Part shown: positions 8,322-17,045 of the stretch, piece by piece
Position numbering within the stretch: position 1 is the stretch's first letter
How the letters are laid out: every line of letters begins with the position of its first letter
Source of the DNA: CAYYHA01 sp964471535
Lineage (GTDB): Bacteria; Myxococcota; Myxococcia; SLRQ01
NCBI GenBank assembly: GCA_964471535.1
Contig: CAYYHA010000055.1
Span: forward strand, 1 to 20,044
Reading direction: 5' to 3'
DNA length: 20,044 nucleotides
Notes under the pieces: generated by a model
The model's database searches: none
Told to the model about the DNA's origin: nothing
What the model saw: only the letters and a program-made list of their open reading frames with translations
Position numbers and translations under genes: made by a program

Positions 8322-9607
8322 CTGCGGCGGGAGAGCTGTCCTGGCTGCTTCGGCTCCGTTGGGGTGCCATCGCCGGACAGGTCCTGCTCATCGTGGGGGT
8401 GGAGGTCCTGCTCGGCCTCCACGTCGACCTGCTCCCCCTCGCTGCGATCCTGGGCGTGGAGATCCTCAGCAACGCCGGGCTGGAGGTCGCCTGGCGCCGG
8501 CGCCTTCCGCTTCCCGAAGCCACCACCGGGGTCGTCCTCGCCGTGGACGTCCTCCTGCTCACGCTGCTCCTCCATTTCAGTGGGGGTCCCTACAACCCCT
8601 TCTCCTTCCTCTTCCTCGTCCACGTCGCCCTCGCGGCCGTCACCCTGGACCGCCCCTGGACCTGGTCGCTCACCGGGCTCGCCGCCGCAGGCTACGGGCT
8701 GCTCTTCCTGCTCGATGCGGAGCATCGCTCGCATCAGGCTGACGTCGCGGGAGACACGAGCACCCTCGGGCTCGAGCTCCATCTGCGCGGCATGTGGGTC
8801 GCATTCAGCGTCGCCGCCGTCTTCATCGCCTTCTTCGTCCACCGCGTCCGCGACCTGCTTGCGAGCCGAGAGCGTGAACTCGAGCGTGCCCGCGAGCGGG
8901 TGGAAAAGAACGAGCGACTCGCATCGCTCGCGACCCTGGCAGCAGGCGCCGCCCACGAGCTCGCCACACCGCTCGCCACCATCGCCGTGGTGGCGAAGGA
9001 GCTCAACCGTCGCCTCGATCGGGCTGACCCGGAGGTGCTCGAAGATATCCGTCTGATTCGGTCACAGGTGGATCGCTGCCGAACGGTCCTCGACCGCATG
9101 GGAGCCCAGGCGGGCGAGCGCAGTGGTGAGGGCCTGGCGTCGATCTCGGTAGAGGCACTGGTCGAACGCGCCATCGCCGGGACCGATGCCGAAGTCTCGG
9201 GCCCACTGCCCGATACCACCCTCGAGGTACCGATCGAGGCGATGGTGCAGACCCTGCGTAGCTTCCTCAAGAACGCAGCAGACGCAGGGGCCCGCCAGGT
9301 CCGCATCGGGGCGTGCGACGAGGACGACGCCCTCGTGATCACCGTCTCCGACGACGGGTCCGGGATGCCGCCGGAGGTCCTCGCCCGGGCCGAGGAACCC
9401 TTCTTCACGACGAAGGCACCCGGCGCGGGGATGGGCCTAGGACTCTTCTTGGCGCGGGCTCTCGTGGATCGTCTCGGGGGCACCCTGCAGCTCGAGTCCG
9501 AGGTGGGCAAGGGCACCGTGGTCACGATGCGACTGCCCACCGCGGTGCGTGCGACAATCGGTCGCATTGCCCCTCCGCCTCCGGAGGTCGAGAGTTTGGA
9601 TCGATGA
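8318..9607 (+). CDS. regB: RegB/PrrB/ActS-type redox-sensing histidine kinase
   Basis: A 429-residue membrane kinase; ATG 8318 overlaps the nth stop. Residues about 15-175 form around six hydrophobic segments and contain GGPYNPF at 89-95, the quinone-responsive GGxxNPF motif diagnostic of the RegB family. A coiled linker (180-205) leads to the H-box AAHELATPLATIAVV with phospho-acceptor His213. Cys254 (QVDRCRTVL) lies 41 residues after the histidine, close to the position of the redox-active cysteine in RegB. ATPase boxes follow: N319 (LKNAADAGA), DDGSGM at 345-350, and GAGMGLGLF at 369-377. The family reads the membrane quinone and thiol redox state and phosphorylates RegA, encoded immediately downstream. 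Assignment to the family is strong; the physiological signal in this organism is inferred. Confidence 0.92.
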   Translation: MTAAGELSWLLRLRWGAIAGQVLLIVGVEVLLGLHVDLLPLAAILGVEILSNAGLEVAWRRRLPLPEATTGVVLAVDVLLLTLLLHFSGGPYNPFSFLFLVHVALAAVTLDRPWTWSLTGLAAAGYGLLFLLDAEHRSHQADVAGDTSTLGLELHLRGMWVAFSVAAVFIAFFVHRVRDLLASRERELERARERVEKNERLASLATLAAGAAHELATPLATIAVVAKELNRRLDRADPEVLEDIRLIRSQVDRCRTVLDRMGAQAGERSGEGLASISVEALVERAIAGTDAEVSGPLPDTTLEVPIEAMVQTLRSFLKNAADAGARQVRIGACDEDDALVITVSDDGSGMPPEVLARAEEPFFTTKAPGAGMGLGLFLARALVDRLGGTLQLESEVGKGTVVTMRLPTAVRATIGRIAPPPPEVESLDR

Positions 9608-10152
9608 AGAGCCCGAAGGCCCTCTCCATGCTCCTGGTCGACGACGACCCGGTCTTGCGCGGACGCCTTGCACGGGCCTTCGAGGAGCGGGGCCTGGAGG
9701 TCCGCAGCGCCGGTGGCTACGAGGAGGCCTTGACTCTGGCGCGAGAGGAGTCGCCCGAACTCGCGGTCGTCGATCTGAAGATGCCTGGACGCTCGGGCCT
9801 CGAGCTGCTGCGAGATCTCAAAGCCCTGGACCCGACGACGAAGGTGGTGGTGCTCACCGGCTACGGCAGCATCGCGACAGCGATAGACGCGGTGCGACTC
9901 GGCGCCACCTACTACCTTCCCAAGCCGGCGGACGCCGACGAGATCCTGGCTGCCTTCGACCGAGACCAGACGCCGCCACTGGCTGCCCTCGATGCCGCGC
10001 ATCCGGCGCCCTCGCTGGCTCGCGCGGAGTGGGAGCACATCCAGCGGGTCCTCGCCGACTGCGGTGGGAACATCTCGGAGGCAGCGCGGCGCCTCGGCAT
10101 CCATCGGCGCTCGCTCCAACGGAAGCTCGCGAAGTATCCACCGCGGCAGTAG
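9604..10152 (+). CDS. regA: RegA/PrrA/ActR-type response regulator
   Basis: A 182-residue two-domain regulator; ATG 9604 overlaps the kinase stop (ATGA). The receiver domain (about 8-118) has acidic residues D13-D15, phospho-acceptor Asp57 (LAVVDLKMPG), Thr85 and Lys107. A linker rich in Pro and Ala (about 121-140) is followed by a Fis-type helix-turn-helix at about 143-178, AEWEHIQRVLADCGGNISEA then ARRLGIHRRSLQRKLAKYPP, which is nearly the family consensus. Members bind GC-rich dyads of the form GCGNC-N-GNCGC and control respiration, carbon and nitrogen fixation, and other redox functions. Two such sites lie about 100 bp past its stop, so it may regulate the next gene, or transcription across this junction. 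Confidence 0.93.
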   Translation: MKSPKALSMLLVDDDPVLRGRLARAFEERGLEVRSAGGYEEALTLAREESPELAVVDLKMPGRSGLELLRDLKALDPTTKVVVLTGYGSIATAIDAVRLGATYYLPKPADADEILAAFDRDQTPPLAALDAAHPAPSLARAEWEHIQRVLADCGGNISEAARRLGIHRRSLQRKLAKYPPRQ

Positions 10153-10248
10153 CGGCGGCGCCGGCGTACGCGGCAACGTGCGCTGCGGGGCGCCCTATGG
10201 CTTGCGGCCTGGGGCCGACGCGGTGCAGTGCGGAAGCGGCAGAGTCCT

Positions 10249-10280
10249 GCGGCACGGTGTCGCATGCGACGACTCGCCGC
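10249..10280. promoter_or_regulatory. Two adjacent RegA-type operator elements forming a 32-bp dyad
   Basis: Site 1 is GCGGC-N5-GTCGC (10249-10263) and site 2 is GCGAC-N5-GCCGC (10266-10280), separated by AT. Each matches GCGNC-N5-GNCGC, the kind of sequence bound by RegA/PrrA/RegR regulators. The two are also mirror-related around 10264/10265, with a perfect 12-bp palindrome (GTCGCATGCGAC) at the centre. They lie 39-70 bp upstream of the ATG at 10319 and about 100 bp after the regA stop. A weak TTGTGG at 10282-10287 could be a -35 element just downstream, but the -10 match is poor. No other feature is visible in the 166-bp gap (10153-10318). Confidence 0.6.
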
Positions 10281-10318
10281 ATTGTGGCCCGGCGTGCCGT
10301 GGACCACATAGCGAGGGC

Positions 10319-11230
10319 ATGAACACAGCGCCCTCGACCTCTCGCCTCCTAGCCCGTCTCGTCGCCCGCTTCGTCGCCCTCAGCTTGGCTGTGCTCTCTG
10401 GCTCGGCGGCCCAGGCGCACCATGCCGGCGCAGTGCCACTGCGCGAGGAGGAAGATGCTCGAATGCAGGTCGAAGCCACCGTCGAGGGCGGGCGCTTCGT
10501 CTCCGATCGCGGTACCGCCGAGTACGGAACGGTGAGCGCCGGCGGCTGGGTGCGTCCCTTGGGCCCGCTCACCGTGCAGCTGCGCGTGCCGCTTGCCTGC
10601 AATGTCCTTGGTGGCTGTGGCCTCGCCGACCTTGGCGGCGGGCTCGGGCTGCGTACCCATCTCGCGGAGGGCCGCCTCTTTCTCGCTGCCGCACTCGTGG
10701 CGGGGATCCCCACCGGCTCGGAAGCGCTGGGCGTGGGCACCGGCCATCTCGAGCTCGTCCCCACCACCGAGGCGACCTGGCATCTCGACCGGTCTTGGAG
10801 CCTCGGTGCAGTGGCCTCGCTGAACCTGGCCGTCGGCGGGCACGATCACGCGCACGCGGACGGGCATGGGCACGGGGGCGAGGGTGACGAGGCGGGCGCA
10901 CACCTCCACAGCCATGCCCACGGGGAGGCGGCGGACGCCACACACCCGCCGAACCCCTGGCCCCACGGTTCGGAGGAGGTGGCGGGCGAGCTTCACGCCA
11001 CGGGCCACTCGGGCCCCTGGGCGCTGCGCCTCTCGACGCGCGTCTACCTGCCCCTCTCCGACGACGGCCCGGGCCCGCTGCTGCAGGCGCGCATCGAGGC
11101 CTCGCGCGCCCTGAGCGGCGGCCTGCGCATCGCCGTCTCCCTCGCATTCCCCATCGCAGGAACGCCGCGCCAGGATCTCGTCGCGGGCCTTCGCTTCAGC
11201 TACACCACCGATTTCGGTGGTGCTCGCTGA
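10319..11230 (+). CDS. His-rich predicted outer-membrane protein (transporter-like beta-barrel)
   Basis: A 303-residue protein from ATG 10319, the only nearby ATG in frame; GAGGG lies very close to the start, so initiation is uncertain. A signal peptide covers 1-33 (hydrophobic core ARFVALSLAVLSGSAAQA), and the mature protein begins HHAG. The body alternates short amphipathic strands such as TVQLRVPLACNV, WALRLSTRVYLPL and LRIAVSLAFPIAG, resembling small outer-membrane barrels of the MetA-pathway/transporter type. Residues 175-230 form a loop with 13 histidines (HDHAHADGHGHGG, HLHSHAHGE), a likely zinc, nickel or copper binding segment. Its upstream gap carries RegA-type elements, so redox control is plausible. 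The function is not recognised with certainty; a metal-related outer-membrane role is inferred. Confidence 0.62.
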   Translation: MNTAPSTSRLLARLVARFVALSLAVLSGSAAQAHHAGAVPLREEEDARMQVEATVEGGRFVSDRGTAEYGTVSAGGWVRPLGPLTVQLRVPLACNVLGGCGLADLGGGLGLRTHLAEGRLFLAAALVAGIPTGSEALGVGTGHLELVPTTEATWHLDRSWSLGAVASLNLAVGGHDHAHADGHGHGGEGDEAGAHLHSHAHGEAADATHPPNPWPHGSEEVAGELHATGHSGPWALRLSTRVYLPLSDDGPGPLLQARIEASRALSGGLRIAVSLAFPIAGTPRQDLVAGLRFSYTTDFGGAR

Positions 11231-11250
11231 CCTGCGCTCCGACGGGAATC

Positions 11251-11273
11251 GGCCCCCAGCGAGGCTGGGGCCC
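11251..11273. terminator. Hairpin between convergent genes, possible bidirectional terminator
   Basis: CCCCAGC and GCTGGGG pair around a GAG loop, and the stem extends with a GGCC/GGCC pairing interrupted by one bulged C. It sits in the 51-bp gap between the plus-strand stop at 11230 and the minus-strand stop at 11282, where a shared terminator is expected. There is no T-run on either side. Confidence 0.5.
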
Positions 11274-11281
11274 GGCGCCAC

Positions 11282-14077
11282 CTAGTACTCGTCGCGCCCG
11301 ATGTCGGGCATCGCATCGCGGGGATCGCCTTCGAAATCGGTGGCCGGCGCCCCGGTGGCGGTACCCGCATCGATGCAGATGGACCTCGAACGAAGGTGAA
11401 GGTCCTGCGGGTGGTTCACGAAGTCTGGGTCACCCTCGAGGTTGCCCCCGCTCGTCATGTCGGTCAGAGCATCGATCTCGGCAGCACTCATCAGCGCCGC
11501 CGTTCCCTCGTCGAGGTAGAGCGCCGACGGCGAGTACAGGTCCGTGTCGAAGAGATTGTGCTCGACGATGCGAGGGTCCGCGCTCTGGTCGCCTTCTCGG
11601 ACCGCCACGGCCGCGCCCTGGCAGCGCCCCGCCATCAGGACGTTGTTGCGCAGGATCGTCTTCCCACCCCCGCCCGAGGCCTCGAGGTTCACTGCGACGC
11701 TCTCACACAGGGTCGAACGACCGATGGGGTCGATCACGTTCGAATGGACGTCCAGCTCGTTGCCGCCGGCTCGAAGCTTGATGTCGAGCCCATAGAAGCG
11801 TGGATTGAGCACCGGCGCGACGTTGCAGTCCTCGCCCCCGAAGATGGCATTGTTCTGCAGCCGCGCGAAGGCATCGTCGGCCAGAACACCGGTGGAGCCA
11901 CTGTTTCCGCAGCCGCCGCGGATGAGGTTCGCATCCACGAAGGCTCCCGACCCGTCGAGGATCAACCCGTAGCTGGCGACCCCTTGCACGCCGTCCAGGA
12001 AGTTTCTCTCCACGCGCGTGCAGGCCCCGTCCACACAGCGCACGGCTGCGGAGCTGCGGGGGAAGCCGAAGGCCGATCCCTCGACCTGCGCATTGCCCAA
12101 AATGGCGCAGCGGCTGCTGATGCCGGAGGCATCGGCACCACAGAAGATCCCCGAGACGTCCCCGGGCATCGCCGCCTCGGCACCACCGCGGATGTAGCGG
12201 TTGCTGTCGATCCGCGGATGGCAATCGCCTGCCGCGTAGACACCCGCCGCGCCGGTGGAGGTGGACTCGGAGTAGCCGGAGATCTGGTAGTTGTCGACGA
12301 TCCAGGGGGAGGCACCCTGGCACCCTTCTGCCCAGACCCCGTGGCTCGCCTGGAGACCGCCCCAGGCTTCGATGAGATTCCCTCGCACCACGACGCCATC
12401 GGCGTCGCCGAGGATGCGGATGCCCGCCCCACGGACCCCGACGTTTCCGCACAGCGCGCTGCTCTCGATCACCGATCCGGCGGCGTCCTCGAGGAGCACT
12501 GCGTAGGACTCGGTGGAGCTCTGACCTATCTGCACGCCGCCGCGGATCCCGGCGTTCTGCGGCCCGCCGCAGGCGGTGTCGCAGCGACCCTGGCCATCGA
12601 AGCCGCTGCAGTTCCGCTCCAGGGTCACGCGTGCCCCCTGCGCGCGCACCCCCGCGGCAAGCGCTTGCCCCTGTCCGGCAAAGATGCGGGACCGGGTGAC
12701 GAGTACGTCTCCGCCGCCTCGGACATCCACGCCCACGGAGGACGCCACGGGCACGCCCGCTGGAACGGCCAGCCGCGAGAGGACGAGCCGGCGCGCCCCG
12801 TCCACGAGTACCCCCACCGTGTCGCCGGTAGCGGGACGCTCGAGGATGAAGCCATCGACCGTGGTCGGATCCTGCACCGTGGCCGGCGCCGTGACCACCG
12901 GCCCACTCGTACTGCGCAGGATCGTGGTGAGGCGGTCGCAGCGCGTCCAGGTGGAGGATTCGTAGCTGCCAAGGAGGCTGACGCCACTGGCCACGGTGAT
13001 CCCGTCCTCCTGGTAGGCAAAGGTGCTGTTGCAGCCAGGACCCCCGGCGACGCAGACGTTGTGGGGCGCGCCGGCGGCGCTGCGGCCCGCTGCATCGGCG
13101 ATCGCCACCGACACGCTCCGGTACGGCTGCGCCGCCGAGCCATCGCCGGTGCCATCGCTGCCCGATGGGGCCACGTGGACGCAGGGCACGCAGTCCTCGT
13201 CGACGAGCCCGTCGCAGTCGTCGTCCTGCCCGTCGCAGGTGGCATCGTTCCGCGAGGGCGGCCCGCCCGGAGTGCACACGCCCACCGTTCCAGCGGCGCA
13301 TGCGGCAACCGACCGCCTGCAAGCGCCGAGGCCGCAGGTCAGCACGCCCAGATCTTCGTCGGTGCTCCCGTCGCAGTCGTCGTCGAGGGCATTGCAGGCC
13401 TCGGGGATGGGCGTGACCTCACCGGTACACGGCGTCCACACGCCGCCGGTGCAGGTGGCGACGCCGGCGCGACACACACCGACGCCTTGGGTTCCCGCGG
13501 GACCGCTGTAGCAAGCGGTCTGGTGGGTGTCGAAGACCGTGTCGTCGTTGTCGTCGCAGTCGGGGCCGGCGCAGGCGGGCTCCGGCCCGTAGCCGTCGCG
13601 GTCGGCGTCGGTGCAGCCGGGGCACTCCACCTCGCAGCGGCCGGCGTTGCACTGCCAGCTGCCGCAGGGCGCCGGGCCGTAGGTCGACTCGCATTCGGCC
13701 GCAGCGCTGCACTCGCCCATGCCACCATCGGGGCCACCACCATCGAGGCCCCCATCGCCGGCGCCGCCGTCGATGCCGCCACCGTCGCTGCCCCCATCGA
13801 AGCTGCCCCCATCGGCCCCACCGTCGACGCCACCGTCGGACGCCCCACCGTCGAGGCCGCCACCATCGAGACCACCATCGAGGCCCGGCGGATCGAGACA
13901 GACCTTCCGGTCCGGATCACAGATCGATCCGGCGCCCACGAGACGCTCGCACTCGGCGTCGCTGTCACAGCGGGGCCGGTCGGCGTCGACCAGGACGCAA
14001 TCGCAGCGTACGAGACCGAGACAAGCAAGCGAGAGCCAGAGCGCGGACAGCCGCACAAAGTCGCGTCGATCCTCCAT
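11282..14077 (-). CDS. Secreted MopE-motif and right-handed beta-helix protein with Asp-Gly-Gly spacer
   Basis: A 931-residue protein. ATG 14077 is chosen over ATG 14098 because GGGAGGGAG lies 4 nt upstream. The N-terminus carries a hydrophobic segment (LSALWLSLACLGLV) for export. Cysteines follow it (LVRCDC), but the sequence is not a canonical lipobox, so lipid anchoring is uncertain. Residues 65-119 are a DGG-rich spacer. Residues 120-300 are Cys-rich with MopE-type metal-binding motifs (CTDADRDGYG, DCDDNDD, EACNALDDDCDGSTDED, ATCDGQDDDCDGLVDEDC). Residues about 300-931 read as parallel beta-helix rungs (repeated N-x-I and G-V-x patterns), starting with a DUF1565-like HVAPSGSDGTGDGSAAQPYR and ending DAMPDIGRDEY. 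This layout is frequent in myxobacterial surface proteins. A role in carbohydrate binding, adhesion or metal binding is possible; no catalytic site is evident. Confidence 0.85.
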   Translation of the reverse strand: MEDRRDFVRLSALWLSLACLGLVRCDCVLVDADRPRCDSDAECERLVGAGSICDPDRKVCLDPPGLDGGLDGGGLDGGASDGGVDGGADGGSFDGGSDGGGIDGGAGDGGLDGGGPDGGMGECSAAAECESTYGPAPCGSWQCNAGRCEVECPGCTDADRDGYGPEPACAGPDCDDNDDTVFDTHQTACYSGPAGTQGVGVCRAGVATCTGGVWTPCTGEVTPIPEACNALDDDCDGSTDEDLGVLTCGLGACRRSVAACAAGTVGVCTPGGPPSRNDATCDGQDDDCDGLVDEDCVPCVHVAPSGSDGTGDGSAAQPYRSVSVAIADAAGRSAAGAPHNVCVAGGPGCNSTFAYQEDGITVASGVSLLGSYESSTWTRCDRLTTILRSTSGPVVTAPATVQDPTTVDGFILERPATGDTVGVLVDGARRLVLSRLAVPAGVPVASSVGVDVRGGGDVLVTRSRIFAGQGQALAAGVRAQGARVTLERNCSGFDGQGRCDTACGGPQNAGIRGGVQIGQSSTESYAVLLEDAAGSVIESSALCGNVGVRGAGIRILGDADGVVVRGNLIEAWGGLQASHGVWAEGCQGASPWIVDNYQISGYSESTSTGAAGVYAAGDCHPRIDSNRYIRGGAEAAMPGDVSGIFCGADASGISSRCAILGNAQVEGSAFGFPRSSAAVRCVDGACTRVERNFLDGVQGVASYGLILDGSGAFVDANLIRGGCGNSGSTGVLADDAFARLQNNAIFGGEDCNVAPVLNPRFYGLDIKLRAGGNELDVHSNVIDPIGRSTLCESVAVNLEASGGGGKTILRNNVLMAGRCQGAAVAVREGDQSADPRIVEHNLFDTDLYSPSALYLDEGTAALMSAAEIDALTDMTSGGNLEGDPDFVNHPQDLHLRSRSICIDAGTATGAPATDFEGDPRDAMPDIGRDEY
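13721..13885 (-). repeat. Coding Asp-Gly-Gly low-complexity spacer
   Basis: This stretch encodes residues 65-119 of the MopE-like protein, made almost wholly of DGG and xDGG units (LDGG, VDGG, SDGGG, IDGG). Codons vary between units, so the nucleotide repeat is imperfect. It links the export region and first Cys cluster to the MopE-type region, and is probably a flexible, calcium-tolerant tether. Such arrays are prone to length change by slippage. Confidence 0.85.
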
Positions 14078-14081
14078 GGAA

Positions 14082-14090
14082 CTCCCTCCC
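14082..14090 (-). promoter_or_regulatory. Strong ribosome binding site deciding the start of the MopE-like gene
   Basis: On the minus strand GGGAGGGAG precedes the ATG at 14077, with TTCC between. The earlier in-frame ATG at 14098 has no comparable site, and the protein from 14077 starts directly with a basic signal-peptide n-region (MEDRRDFVR). No clear promoter is seen in the 81-bp gap up to the methyltransferase stop. Confidence 0.7.
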
Positions 14091-14158
14091 AGCCCCATGC
14101 TACCAGCTCCGACCGCGGTGAGAGGCCGCCGGGCGCCAGCGACGACGCGGCCGGGAGA

Positions 14159-14995
14159 CTAGGAAAGCGCGCGGCGGAGCACCGTCGCCCGGCGTCCCGT
14201 GGCCCTTTGGTACGTGTGGGTGAGCCGGCTGGCCACGCGGACGGTGCAAAGCGGCACCAGACCACGCGCCTCGAGCAGGTCGCACCAGAGCGCCTGCTCC
14301 CGGGGTGTCTGGTGCACCGCCAAGAGGATGCCGCCGGGGGCCAGGAGCGCCAGCGCATGGTCCAGGAGCCTGCCGGGACGAAAGAGCTTGAGCGGCAGGC
14401 CCCACCAGAGCAGCGCCTCCCGCGTCACGAAGGGAAAGAACCAGGTGAGCAGGTCGACGGGGCCCAGGTCGAAGTCGAGGAAGTCCATGAAGTGGATTTC
14501 GCCCGCGCCGGCCTGCCGCAGGTACGCAGCGGCATACTCCGCCCGCGTGTGCCCGTCCACGTAGACCCCGCCGGGATCCACCTCGACCCCGTGCAGCTCG
14601 AAGTCGCGCTGCCCCGACCAGTGGCGGACGAAGTGCAGAAGCGGCAGCACATAGGAGAAGTTCTTGCTACCCACGTCGACGACACGGCGGACGCGGGGCG
14701 GCGACACCCCCTCGAGCGCCGTCTCGAGGGCGGCGATCCGCCACAGGCCATCGCGGTAGTCGAGCCGCGTGGAAGCACGGCGGAAACCCTGGAGCTGGTA
14801 CCGGGCGCGCAGATCGCGCTCGCGCGCTGCAAGGACGGCCGCTTCGGCCTCGGGCAGATAGGAGAAGAGGTCTTGCTTCGACTCGTTCTTCAACTGGGGA
14901 ATGCGGCGCAGGGGCAGCCCGCGCCGGCGCAGCGCGAAGCCGAGCGCGTTGGTGGGCGCGCGGAGATAGGCGAGGGCCTGGCCGAGAGCCGCCAC
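14159..14995 (-). CDS. SAM-dependent methyltransferase-like protein
   Basis: A 278-residue protein starting at GTG 14995. The frame is open further upstream to an ATG at 15148, but that would overlap thiC by 74 bp, and the extension (Arg/Ala-rich) looks non-coding. Residues 105-115, VVDVGSKNFSY, fit motif I of class I methyltransferases, with GVEVD at 136-140 as the acidic post-motif and a strand-like DLLTWFFPFV later. LLAPGGILLAVHQ at 217-229 matches the usual late strand. The N-terminal part (LRAPTNALGFALRRRGLPLR, PQLKNESKQDLFSYLP) is not one I recognise. It follows thiC by 79 bp on the same strand; a functional link to thiamine is not evident. The substrate is unknown. Confidence 0.65.
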   Translation of the reverse strand: MAALGQALAYLRAPTNALGFALRRRGLPLRRIPQLKNESKQDLFSYLPEAEAAVLAARERDLRARYQLQGFRRASTRLDYRDGLWRIAALETALEGVSPPRVRRVVDVGSKNFSYVLPLLHFVRHWSGQRDFELHGVEVDPGGVYVDGHTRAEYAAAYLRQAGAGEIHFMDFLDFDLGPVDLLTWFFPFVTREALLWWGLPLKLFRPGRLLDHALALLAPGGILLAVHQTPREQALWCDLLEARGLVPLCTVRVASRLTHTYQRATGRRATVLRRALS

Positions 14996-15074
14996 GACGG
15001 AGCCATCGGCCCCTGCCGGCCACGCTTGAGCCCGACGCGCCGCCTCCCCGACCCGCCGAGCGCGGGTCCGGCCT

Positions 15075-16934
<1,860 letters not shown>

Positions 16935-16943
16935 GGGCGGGAC

Positions 16944-16970
16944 GCTATACCGTCGCCCGCGCGCCGACAA
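16944..16970 (-). promoter_or_regulatory. Putative thiC promoter
   Basis: On the minus strand TTGTCG (16970-16965) and TATAGC (16949-16944) are separated by 15 bp, matching four of six bases each of the sigma-70 -35 and -10 consensus. Transcription would start within a few bases of the thiC ATG at 16934. In the 111-bp gap (16935-17045) I found neither the CTGAGA box nor the other conserved parts of a TPP riboswitch. Confidence 0.35.
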
Positions 16971-17045
16971 GCACGCCCACGGCGGCGTGGAGGCCCTCTG
17001 CACGAGCGCCCACCGCCCCGCCCGGCGGCTCTTGGGCGTGCGCTC

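Noticed and set aside
13721..13885. Repetitive DNA that could be taken for a CRISPR array or minisatellite
   Set aside because: It has no regular repeat-spacer structure; it is the coding sequence for the DGG spacer of the MopE-like protein.
16935..17003. Extension of thiC to an upstream start at 17003
   Set aside because: The extra 23 residues do not look like ThiC, and the extension would run through the promoter-like elements; ATG 16934 starts a normal N-terminus.
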